Source of the DNA: CAZFGK01 sp964518635
GTDB lineage: Bacteria; Zixibacteria; MSB-5A5; GN15; FEB-12
Direction: 5' to 3'
Length of the DNA: 64,000 bases
NCBI GenBank assembly: GCA_964518635.1
Contig: CAZFGK010000012.1
Span: 1-64,000, forward strand
Shown piece after piece: positions 18,169 through 25,919 of the stretch. Within the stretch, counting starts at the first letter, position 1, and every line of letters begins with the position of its first letter. Made by a program: the position numbers and the translations under genes. The notes under the pieces are model-generated. The model was given only the letters and a program-made list of their open reading frames with translations, did not search any database and was not told where the DNA came from.

Positions 18169-18242
18169 TGGGCCCTGCAGGGCTCGAACCTGCGACCTAC
18201 TGATTATGAGTCAGCTGCTCTAACCGACTGAGCTAAGGGCCC
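18169..18242 (-). tRNA. tRNA with CAT anticodon (Ile2 or elongator Met)
   Basis: The cloverleaf has acceptor GGGCCCT paired with AGGGCCC, D arm AGCTCAGTCGGTTAGAGC, anticodon stem GCTGA/TCAGT around loop CTCATAA (anticodon CAT), and T arm GGTTCGAGCC. It is not an initiator: the first acceptor pair is G-C. The CTCATAA loop and the GGxCCCTTAGCTCAG body resemble tRNA-Ile2, whose C34 is converted to lysidine by TilS (encoded at 24398-25858). Elongator tRNA-Met cannot be excluded. CCA is not encoded. Confidence 0.9.
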
Positions 18243-18329
18243 GGCGGTGGATACGTAGTATAGCTCTCCCGATTGATGAGGTCAAGGATCGCAGATTGGG
18301 GAGATCCCGGTGCCCCGCCCTTTGGGGAT

Positions 18330-18680
18330 TCTCATTGCGTGGGCGGCAGACGCCCCCGTCTGCCCCTTTTCGCCTAGGTGGACCTTGGGCTTGCCCCGGG
18401 TTCCAGTGTCCTTCGCCTTGGTGGCCCGTGGGCTTGCCCCGGGTTCCAGTGTCCTTCTCCTTGGTGCCCCACCCTCGGGGTGGGTCTTTCGGGGAAGATG
18501 GCGGGGCAGTCCGCCGCGGCGGATGACCCGCCCTACAAGACCGTGGCCCTGCGATCCTCGCCGGGAATCATGAAAATGTAGCCCGACCCCGTGGGGTCGG
18601 ATTTTTGTGGGAGGCAGACGCCTTCGTCTGCCCCATTTCAAAAAACTCCATGGGAACCCGGGGCAAGACTGCGGGCTAAC
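18330..18680. repeat. GC-rich intergenic patch of palindromes and a 43-bp tandem duplication
   Basis: The 446-base gap between tRNA(CAT) and the DUF805 gene has no credible gene but dense repeats. A 43-bp unit containing GGGCTTGCCCCGGGTTCC is repeated in tandem (18386 and 18429). Its core CTTGCCCCGGGTTCC returns inverted at 18653-18667. The hairpin GGCAGACG...CGTCTGCC occurs twice (18345-18364 and 18613-18632). CCGACCCC-GT-GGGGTCGG (18583-18600) is followed by TTTTT. The composition is far more GC-rich than the surrounding genes. It resembles REP/MITE-like intergenic mosaics rather than coding DNA. Confidence 0.7.
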
Positions 18681-18688
18681 CTCACGCC

Positions 18689-20041
18689 CTACAAAATTTC
18701 TGTCTCAGCACTCCTCTTCACATGCTCCAGCACGCGCATATGAATTTCGTGAACAATATATTCCGCATAGAATTTCCAGTATGCCGATGGAAATATCTCA
18801 AGTGAGTACCAAGTACTTCCTTCTAGTAAGGTATGACTGCTATCAATCGAACTGAGACGAAACTCTCCACGTTGAGAATCGAAGTATCCATCCAGGTGAG
18901 GCGCGTCGATCTCTCCCCAGATTCCCTTTTCGGTCATCGGTTTCGGCTGCGAGGTGACATCAAACCCAAGACGAGTTGGCTCCTCCCAGACGGTAATTGG
19001 CTCAACGAACGGGCCCGTGTTGAACTCGCAGTAGCGTACGGCGCCAACCCCTACGCCTTCGATTCTTGCGCGAATCGGATAGGCGATCCCCGATTTGTAA
19101 AGCAGTTCGGTAGGTTCCGGAATTTCAGAAAAAGTCACAACCTGAATCCAGACATCGGCAATTGGCGCATTGACAACGATAGAACTTCGAACTTCGCTTT
19201 GAATCTTCGGAGTGATCGCCTGTTCAAGAGAAGAGAGAAGACCTAAGACTGGCAGAAATACAAAGAGACTTGCCAATGGAGGAGAATAGACACGATCTGC
19301 AAGCACACTCCCCAAAGCTGCGCCAGCCAACCCAGTGACGGCGACCAGCGGCACTGCCATGAGGATACAAAAAACCCCTTCAATTGCGTACACAAGCAAG
19401 CATCCCGCCCATATCAGCAATGTTATCGACATGAGAGAAAGTGTCTTTGACATTGACTGCAATTCTCGACGATTCACCCAGTATCCAAGAGCCACTCCAA
19501 AAACGAATGGAGTTGCCGCAAAAAGGACGGTACCATACGAATTCACTACGAACACATTGACAAGGACAGCCAGCGTTCCAAAAAACGCCACTGACGCAAG
19601 CGGGATAATTGCTAGGAAACGTGTGTCTTCACGAGCTGTCTTTTCTTCTCGCGGATTCACCGAAAGAGGGCGAGATGGGGGAAACATGAGAAAGACGAGA
19701 AACAGGAGATTCACATAAGGGACAAAAAGGAAGAGTACGAGCCATGGTGAAAGCGCAGCATCAAGTGCACGACGTGCGGAAAGAGAAATCGCAACCCAGA
19801 TTGAAAACAACGAGAGCGCATAGGAAACATAGAGTGGTAGCTTTGAAAACCCGGCAGGTCCATATACCCTCTCTCGCTCGCGAATGAACGGCGTGATGAA
19901 TTCAAACGGGGTAAGCAAGTGCCCATTGGAAATGTAGAGTACCAGTGCCTCGATTCCATATTTTATGGCGAAAAACAAAAGCCCGTAAAATATGTAGTCC
20001 CTTTGACCGAGTGGCGCGCGAAAGTCGAATAGCGCTCTCAT
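18689..20041 (-). CDS. DUF805-like membrane protein with C-terminal SRPBCC domain
   Basis: 450 residues. The N terminus LFDFRAPLGQRDYIFYGLL matches the start of DUF805/YhaH-like membrane proteins, and about eight hydrophobic segments follow up to residue 275. From about residue 285 to the end there is a soluble domain beginning VRSSIVVNAPIADVWIQVVTF, the usual first strand of START/SRPBCC (polyketide-cyclase-like) ligand-binding domains, ending in the long C-terminal helix. A membrane anchor fused to a lipid- or hydrophobic-ligand-binding domain fits a sensor or carrier role; the function is unknown. It ends seven bases before the cdaA stop on the same strand. Confidence 0.65.
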   Translation of the reverse strand: MRALFDFRAPLGQRDYIFYGLLFFAIKYGIEALVLYISNGHLLTPFEFITPFIRERERVYGPAGFSKLPLYVSYALSLFSIWVAISLSARRALDAALSPWLVLFLFVPYVNLLFLVFLMFPPSRPLSVNPREEKTAREDTRFLAIIPLASVAFFGTLAVLVNVFVVNSYGTVLFAATPFVFGVALGYWVNRRELQSMSKTLSLMSITLLIWAGCLLVYAIEGVFCILMAVPLVAVTGLAGAALGSVLADRVYSPPLASLFVFLPVLGLLSSLEQAITPKIQSEVRSSIVVNAPIADVWIQVVTFSEIPEPTELLYKSGIAYPIRARIEGVGVGAVRYCEFNTGPFVEPITVWEEPTRLGFDVTSQPKPMTEKGIWGEIDAPHLDGYFDSQRGEFRLSSIDSSHTLLEGSTWYSLEIFPSAYWKFYAEYIVHEIHMRVLEHVKRSAETEIL

Positions 20042-20048
20042 CCCCCTC

Positions 20049-20810
20049 CTACCTCCTCAGATACTCCGCAAACCGAGCACTAAATGATGACCGGGGGATA
20101 TTGCTCTCCAGTTCGCCGTCATAGGCAATCGAAATCTGTCCTGTCTCCTCCGACACAATCACTACCACCGCATCCGAGACCTCACTAATCCCAATTGCCG
20201 CCTTGTGACGCATCCCAAACAGGTCGCGATAACGAGCGTCACTGGTCATCGTCAGCGAACATCCCGCCGCCAGTATCATCTCCCCCGCAATGATCACTGC
20301 CCCGTCGTGAAGCGGCGTTCGCGGTGTGAAGAGTGCGATGAGCAGCTCAGAAGAGAGATTCGCGCTGAGCGATTTTCCGGTCTCGACGACGTTGCGAAGT
20401 CCGGTACTCCGCTCGAAGACCATCAGCGCGCCATAGCGCAAATCGGCGAGTTTCTGCACCGCAGTATCGACCTGCGAAACTACCCGCTCGGCCTGCAACG
20501 GCACGAAAATACGAAACAGACGATTCTGCCCAAGATTCGCAAGAGCAGCGCGAAGCTCGGGCTGAAATACGACAACCAGTACGAGAAGACCGAAGGTTGT
20601 GAGATTCGAGAAAAGCCAGAGGACCCCTTCAAACTTGGCGACATAGGCAAGAATCGCGACGATCACCAGCAGCCCCAACCCGAGAATGATCTGCGCCGAG
20701 CGCGTGCCGCGCACGAGGCGGAAACCCTGATAGAGAATAAAGGCGACAATCAGAATATCGAGGGCATCATTCCAGCGGAAGGTAAGAAAATCGAGATTCG
20801 GAAAACTCAT
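20049..20810 (-). CDS. cdaA: Diadenylate cyclase CdaA (c-di-AMP synthase)
   Basis: 253 residues with three N-terminal transmembrane helices (about 13-80), a short coiled-coil linker and the DAC domain. The catalytic DGA motif is at 169-171 (PLHDGAVII). The second motif, normally RHR, reads RHK at 201-203 (GMRHKAAIGISEVSDA). It makes cyclic di-AMP from two ATP at the membrane. It overlaps folP by four bases (ATGA), a common arrangement with translational coupling. The Arg-to-Lys change is conservative; activity is likely but should not be assumed. Confidence 0.92.
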   Translation of the reverse strand: MSFPNLDFLTFRWNDALDILIVAFILYQGFRLVRGTRSAQIILGLGLLVIVAILAYVAKFEGVLWLFSNLTTFGLLVLVVVFQPELRAALANLGQNRLFRIFVPLQAERVVSQVDTAVQKLADLRYGALMVFERSTGLRNVVETGKSLSANLSSELLIALFTPRTPLHDGAVIIAGEMILAAGCSLTMTSDARYRDLFGMRHKAAIGISEVSDAVVVIVSEETGQISIAYDGELESNIPRSSFSARFAEYLRR

Positions 20811-21679
20811 ACGCTCGCGATCCTTTGCCAGACTTTGATTGCCTGAACCGTCTCGCGGACATCATGGGCGCGAATGATTGTCGCCCCTTGCTGCAGAGCG
20901 AAGATCGTCGCTGCGAGAGTGCCACCAAGACGGTCGGAGGGCTCCACCGCACGCGGATCGATTTTCTGAATGAATGACTTTCGTGACAGGCCGATCATGA
21001 CTGTTTTCCCCAGTGCCGTAAACTCGCTCAGATGCCCGAGCAGCGCAAGGTTATCTTCGAGACGTTTGCCGAAACCGATCCCCGGATCGATGATGATACT
21101 CTCCGGTGCGATCCCCTGCGCTTCGGCGAATGCGATCCGATCATGAAAAAATGCGACGATTTCTGACACGGCATTCGTATAGGACGGCGACTGTTGCATC
21201 GTCTGCGGTGTGCCGAGCATATGCATGAGTATCACCGGCGCACCGGATTTTGCAGCGATATCTGCCATTCTCGCATCGCCTCGAAGAGCAGTGATGTCAT
21301 TGAGAATCACAGCACCGGCATCAAGTGCACGCTGCGCAGTCTCGGCATGATAGGTATCGATTGAAATCGGAATGCTGCTTCGTTTAGCAATTTCACGAAT
21401 GATCGGAATCACTCGCGCCTGTTCTTCCGATGACGAAACCGGCGCAGCACCGGGGCGAGTCGATTCTCCGCCGACGTCGATAATCATTGCGCCGTCGGCG
21501 ATCATCTGCTCGGCGTGGGTGATGGCACGATCATGTGTATCAAACGCTCCGCCATCTGAAAATGAATCCGGCGTACAGTTCAGAATCCCCATCACAATCG
21601 GGGAGTCGAGTGAAATGAAATTCCCATTCGGTAGTATCAAATGTGTGACTCGCTGATTTTTCTCAAGGCTGGAATCCAC
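20807..21679 (-). CDS. folP: Dihydropteroate synthase
   Basis: 290 residues. The pterin-binding TIM barrel shows MGILNCTPDSFSDGG, the loop 2 segment IDVGGESTRPGA, DIT in VILNDITALRG, and the C-terminal RAHDVRETVQAIKVW. It condenses p-aminobenzoate with dihydropterin pyrophosphate in folate synthesis and is the sulfonamide target. The stop overlaps the cdaA start (ATGA). The ftsH terminator lies immediately upstream, so folP begins a new transcription unit within the 58-base gap. Confidence 0.94.
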   Translation of the reverse strand: MDSSLEKNQRVTHLILPNGNFISLDSPIVMGILNCTPDSFSDGGAFDTHDRAITHAEQMIADGAMIIDVGGESTRPGAAPVSSSEEQARVIPIIREIAKRSSIPISIDTYHAETAQRALDAGAVILNDITALRGDARMADIAAKSGAPVILMHMLGTPQTMQQSPSYTNAVSEIVAFFHDRIAFAEAQGIAPESIIIDPGIGFGKRLEDNLALLGHLSEFTALGKTVMIGLSRKSFIQKIDPRAVEPSDRLGGTLAATIFALQQGATIIRAHDVRETVQAIKVWQRIASV

Positions 21680-21683
21680 TGCA

Positions 21684-21709
21684 TAAAAAAGCCCCGCCGA
21701 GGCGGGGCT
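21684..21709 (-). terminator. Rho-independent terminator of ftsH
   Basis: On the minus strand GCCCCGCC-TC-GGCGGGGC forms a perfect eight-pair stem followed by TTTTTT. It lies 28 bases after the ftsH stop and just before the folP start. Confidence 0.9.
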
Positions 21710-21737
21710 GTCAATCGACTATATTGAGAACTGCATC

Positions 21738-23675
21738 TTATGCCGGAACTGGCGAACCAACCAGAGCAGGGTCGCTGCTTGGGCGATTGATGATTTCGTC
21801 GACCTCGCGGCCGTCGATAATCTCTCGCTCCAGCAGTGCTTTGGCGATGGCATGTAGTTTTTCGACATGGCTGGTCACAATTCGCTTTGCGGTCTCTTCG
21901 GCAGATTCCACAAAACGGCGAATCTCCTGATCAATCAGTCGTGCGGTCTCTTCCGAATACTCTTTCTGATGCTGAATCTCCCGACCGAGGAAGATATGCT
22001 CATCAGTCTTGCCAAACGTCACCGGCCCGAGACGATCCGACATCCCCCAGTTGCAGACCATCTTGCGAGCGAGACGTGTTGCACGTTCCAGATCGTTCCC
22101 TGCGCCGGTATCAAGCTGATCGAACACGATAATCTCCGCCACACGTCCACCCATCATCACCGCAAGCAGTGATTCGAGATAGTCACGAGAATGCGTATGA
22201 CGTTCATCAACCGGCAGTGACTGCGTCACACCGAGTGCCATCCCGCGCGGTATGATTGTCACCTTGTGAATTGGATCGGCCTTGGGAAGAAGCTTTGCAA
22301 CGAGGGCGTGCCCGGCTTCATGATAGGCAATGATCTCTTTTTCAGAATCGGTGATGACCATTGACTTGCGCGCAGAACCCATCATCACTTTGTCTTTCGA
22401 CTCTTCAAAATCATCCATCATGATCGCATCACGATTGCGTCGTGAAGCAAGCAGCGCGGCCTCATTCACCATATTTGCAAGATCTGCGCCGGACATACCG
22501 GGAGTACCGCGAGCCAGCACCGAGACATCAATCTCGGGTGAGGTCTTCACTTTGCGCAGATGTACTTTCAAGATTCCCTCGCGCCCTTTGACATCAGGAA
22601 TCGCGACCACAATCTGACGGTCGAATCTACCGGGACGCATGAGTGCGGGATCGAGGACATCGGGACGGTTGGTCGCTGCAATCAGAATGACACCGTCATT
22701 TGATTCGAAACCATCCATCTCAACGAGCAATTGATTCAAGGTCTGTTCACGTTCATCATGTCCACCGCCGAGACCAGCGCCACGATGACGACCGACGGCG
22801 TCGATTTCGTCGATGAAAATAATGCAGGGGGCATTTTTCTTTCCCTGTTCGAAAAGATCGCGCACACGGCTGGCACCAACACCGACAAACATTTCAACAA
22901 AGTCAGAGCCGGACATTGAGAAGAATGGAACCCCTGCTTCACCTGCAACCGCGCGGGCAAGAAGAGTCTTCCCGGTTCCGGGAGGGCCAAGAAGAAGCGC
23001 GCCCTTTGGAATTTTGCCGCCGAGTTTTTGGAATTTACCCGGCTCTTTCAGGAATTCGATAATCTCCTGGAGTTCTTCTTTCGCTTCATCAGCACCGGCA
23101 ACGTCGCTGAATGTTACTTTCGGGCGTTCATCGGTATTCAGTTTTGCACGCGACTTACCAAATGAGAAGAGCCCTTTCGGACCAGCCGCACCCTGCATCT
23201 GACGCATGAACAGAAAATAGAATCCGATAATCAGCACAAACGGTCCGACCGTCATGAGTATCTGCCACATGGTGACATCGGGTTCACGTGCGACGATCTT
23301 CACATTCGACTGTTCGATTCGATTCGTCAGATCATAGCTGTTGTCGGCGAATGGAATTCGGGTCGTAAATTTACTAACCGAAGTAGTCACCCGATTTCCA
23401 GCGAAGGTCGTCGGCTTGATCAGTTTTCCTTCAACTGATCGATCCGCCAGTACAACTTCGGAAACATTCTTCTGCTCCATCTGCGAGATAAATTCCGAGT
23501 AGCTGATCTCTGCCGTCCCTTTCGAGAGATTTGAAAGCACACTGTAGAGCAGGAACATGCCGAGGATGAGTGTCATCCAGAACAAAATCGTTCGGCCATA
23601 GCCGGGCATCTTCATCGTCGGTCGAGATTGATCAGGGCGCTTCGGACGATCCGGGCGCGGAGAATCATCACTCAC
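21738..23675 (-). CDS. ftsH: ATP-dependent zinc metalloprotease FtsH
   Basis: About 645 residues: two N-terminal membrane helices flanking a small periplasmic domain, AAA+ module with Walker A GPPGTGKT, Walker B IIFIDEIDAVG and the SRH region, then M41 protease motif HEAGH with a C-terminal Asp ligand. It degrades membrane and regulatory proteins at the inner membrane. I prefer the GTG start at 23675 (VSDDSPRPD), two bases after the stop of a small upstream frame and with GGAAGG further upstream. The ATG at 23732 would add a basic tail overlapping that frame. Confidence 0.93.
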   Translation of the reverse strand: MSDDSPRPDRPKRPDQSRPTMKMPGYGRTILFWMTLILGMFLLYSVLSNLSKGTAEISYSEFISQMEQKNVSEVVLADRSVEGKLIKPTTFAGNRVTTSVSKFTTRIPFADNSYDLTNRIEQSNVKIVAREPDVTMWQILMTVGPFVLIIGFYFLFMRQMQGAAGPKGLFSFGKSRAKLNTDERPKVTFSDVAGADEAKEELQEIIEFLKEPGKFQKLGGKIPKGALLLGPPGTGKTLLARAVAGEAGVPFFSMSGSDFVEMFVGVGASRVRDLFEQGKKNAPCIIFIDEIDAVGRHRGAGLGGGHDEREQTLNQLLVEMDGFESNDGVILIAATNRPDVLDPALMRPGRFDRQIVVAIPDVKGREGILKVHLRKVKTSPEIDVSVLARGTPGMSGADLANMVNEAALLASRRNRDAIMMDDFEESKDKVMMGSARKSMVITDSEKEIIAYHEAGHALVAKLLPKADPIHKVTIIPRGMALGVTQSLPVDERHTHSRDYLESLLAVMMGGRVAEIIVFDQLDTGAGNDLERATRLARKMVCNWGMSDRLGPVTFGKTDEHIFLGREIQHQKEYSEETARLIDQEIRRFVESAEETAKRIVTSHVEKLHAIAKALLEREIIDGREVDEIINRPSSDPALVGSPVPA

Positions 23676-23677
23676 GG

Positions 23678-23812
23678 TTACTTGTATCCACCTTCCAATT
23701 GCGTACGAATATCGAGCCCGGCGTCTTGCCATGCCCGACCGTCAGGGTTCAGGGTAAATATCGTCGGAAAATCCGTTTCGTCAGCTTCTTTATTTACGCG
23801 GGTTATAACCAT
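23678..23812 (-). CDS. Possible small protein between hpt and ftsH (44 aa)
   Basis: A short frame beginning MVITRVNKEADETDFP stops two bases before the proposed GTG start of ftsH and runs in the same direction within the tilS-hpt-ftsH unit. The composition looks protein-like (acidic and Thr/Asp-rich, ending in GGYK), but no Shine-Dalgarno sequence precedes the ATG. The frame stays open upstream towards hpt. It may be a genuine small protein, a leader peptide that couples ftsH translation, or chance. No family is recognised. Confidence 0.25.
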   Translation of the reverse strand: MVITRVNKEADETDFPTIFTLNPDGRAWQDAGLDIRTQLEGGYK

Positions 23813-23864
23813 CGGTTGTGGGTATAGTTCGCTGAAATTGAAGAGTACCCGGTAACTGATCGCA

Positions 23865-24407
23865 CTACTCCGTAAGTTTCCCGATAAAGGGAAGATTCCG
23901 ATGTTGCTGAGTATTGTCCAGCCCATAGCCAATGATAAACTCATTCCCGACGGTGAATCCCTTGTATTTGATCTCTACCGGGGAACGGCGACGCTGGGGC
24001 TTGTCGATCAGGGTGACCAGCGACAATGAGGCCGGGTTCATCCCACGAAGTTTCTCAATAATCATCTTTGCGGTTCGTCCTGACTCGATAACCCCTTCAA
24101 CCAGAAGAACATCCCGCCCACCTACCGAAATCGCCCAGTCTCCGCCACCGAGATGGATTTCCTCGTCACGGGCGGTCCCTTTTCGGTAAGAAGATGCCCA
24201 GATGAACTCGATCTCGACCGGCAGATGGATCGCCCGAACGAGGTCGGCCATGAAAATCATGCACCCCTTCAGCACCCCGATCACAAGTAATTTCTTCCCG
24301 GGATAGTCCTGACTGATCTGATTCCCCAGCTCGGTTATTCGTTTGGCAATTGTCTCCTGATTCAGGAGGATTTCGACGTGCTGACGGGCAACCGGGCTCA
24401 CAGGCAA
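23865..24407 (-). CDS. hpt: Hypoxanthine phosphoribosyltransferase
   Basis: 180 residues, normal length. The family pattern is clear in VIGVLKGCMIFMADL, FIWASSYRKGTAR and the C-terminal IIGYGLDNTQQHRNLPFIG. The PRPP loop reads VEGVIESGRT at 103-112, where the consensus is V-E-D-I-I-D-T/S-G-x-T: the first Asp is Gly105 and the catalytic-base Asp is Glu108. The role is purine salvage of hypoxanthine/guanine. The gene overlaps tilS by ten bases, the usual tilS-hpt-ftsH order. Confidence 0.85.
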   Translation of the reverse strand: MPVSPVARQHVEILLNQETIAKRITELGNQISQDYPGKKLLVIGVLKGCMIFMADLVRAIHLPVEIEFIWASSYRKGTARDEEIHLGGGDWAISVGGRDVLLVEGVIESGRTAKMIIEKLRGMNPASLSLVTLIDKPQRRRSPVEIKYKGFTVGNEFIIGYGLDNTQQHRNLPFIGKLTE

Positions 24408-25858
24408 TCCTCACGAATTTCAAACTTCAGCTGAATTGCTGTTTTCGTAGCAGGGGTCAGTTTCACCCGATCAGCAATGACATGCCCGACTAGCCAGATA
24501 ATCCCCGTCTGATCTGCCACGACCAGTTGTTCGTCTCGCATAAATGCCGGAAATTTTCGGTCGGTCAGGATATCTCCCACTTTCTTGCTTCCTTTCATTC
24601 CCAGCATCACGATACGATCGCCGGATTTCCACGGCCGCACTACCAATGGCGAGATAACTTTTGAGGCGTCTAACTTGACTGAATAGGGATCACCCGGAAT
24701 ACGCAGAATGCGAGTGTGCGAAATACTCATTCTTGCCCTGCCAGAAAAGAGTGAGACCGACTGTTTCCCTTTGGGAGGAAGCTCTATGACAACCTCATCC
24801 ATCCGTACTGACTTCGGAGAGAGTACAAGCAGGTCCTCGACTTTGAACCCCGGCCATGAGCCCTGTCGAAGGGTCATCCCATCTGAGAGATTCACACTCT
24901 CCATTCGGTTCTGTGCGACCTCAATAGCCTCGCCCGCCTGATCGGGAGAGATTGTCGAAAAATGCGAAGTGACTCTTTGAACTCCCTCTCTGATCACATG
25001 GCAGGACATATCCGGAGAAAGGCGTGTAAACTGTTGTCGATCAACAAGAAGTTTCCCGCAGGGGGTGAGAAAACTATGCTGGTTCAGAAATTTTTCTACG
25101 AGTCCTCCAGTTTGCTGTGAAAACCTCCTCGCATGCAGGGAGTATCCCAGAAGAGCAGTTTCAATTGTCGGGAGGAGCTTTCTCAAAAGTGGAAGAATCT
25201 CTCCTCGAATCTTGTTACGTGAGAAACTCATATCTTTGTTGGACGAGTCCTTGAGGAATCCTCTCTTTTCGCGGCGGAGGAAGAAGAGGATTTCCGATTT
25301 CTTGCAATCGAGCAGGGGGCGAATAATCACTCCCCGGCGATACGGAATCCCCGCAAGTGAATCCAACCAGCCACCACGCAGGAGCCGGAAAAGTACGGTC
25401 TCGATCTGGTCATCCTGGTGATGCCCTGTCGCGATCAGGTTGGCTTTGATATGCAAGGCATGATCTTGAAGCAGTTGATATCGGACCTGTCTTCCTGCAG
25501 TTTCGAGTGAAATTTTGTGCTGACGTGCAAGTTTCGGGATATCTACCCGTTCGATCTGAAGAGGAACCCCGAGATTTTCGCAAAGTCGTTGACAATGAAG
25601 CTCTTCTCGGCGCAGAACTGCGGCCGGACGTAATCCATGGTTGACATACAGGGCGAAGAGCCGGAGTTTGAGGCGGTTTCGGAGCCGCCAGAGGGCTACC
25701 AGCAGCGCAGTCGAATCTGCTCCACCTGAGAGCGCGACCAGAATATGCTGTTTTGCTACTCCTCTCGAAGTCAGCTGATCGGGATGACCTACTGGTATCA
25801 GCTGCTGCTCCGTGATGGTCTGCATGACCCGTAACAAAAAAGGATCTGGTGAAGACAT
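24398..25858 (-). CDS. tilS: tRNA(Ile)-lysidine synthetase
   Basis: 486 residues with the N-type PP-loop SGGADS at 44-49, HHQDDQIETVLFRLLRGG (TilS-type helix), ARG-rich RGVIIRPLLDCKK, and a C-terminal TilS domain containing FMRDEQLVVADQTG. It modifies C34 of tRNA-Ile2(CAT) to lysidine so that AUA is read as Ile; a CAT-anticodon tRNA is encoded at 18169-18242. The start at 25858 gives a 40-residue N-terminal extension before the PP-loop domain. Confidence 0.92.
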   Translation of the reverse strand: MSSPDPFLLRVMQTITEQQLIPVGHPDQLTSRGVAKQHILVALSGGADSTALLVALWRLRNRLKLRLFALYVNHGLRPAAVLRREELHCQRLCENLGVPLQIERVDIPKLARQHKISLETAGRQVRYQLLQDHALHIKANLIATGHHQDDQIETVLFRLLRGGWLDSLAGIPYRRGVIIRPLLDCKKSEILFFLRREKRGFLKDSSNKDMSFSRNKIRGEILPLLRKLLPTIETALLGYSLHARRFSQQTGGLVEKFLNQHSFLTPCGKLLVDRQQFTRLSPDMSCHVIREGVQRVTSHFSTISPDQAGEAIEVAQNRMESVNLSDGMTLRQGSWPGFKVEDLLVLSPKSVRMDEVVIELPPKGKQSVSLFSGRARMSISHTRILRIPGDPYSVKLDASKVISPLVVRPWKSGDRIVMLGMKGSKKVGDILTDRKFPAFMRDEQLVVADQTGIIWLVGHVIADRVKLTPATKTAIQLKFEIREDCL

Positions 25859-25919
25859 ACTCTGCTAATGAATCGACCTCCTTGCTGTTTAGCAATCACC
25901 CAGGGCGAATGAGGTCGAT

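Noticed and set aside
18296..18641. Long frames of 67-119 codons in the GC-rich patch
   Set aside because: Pro/Gly/Arg-rich translations follow from the palindromic repeats, several frames are open at once and none resembles a known protein.
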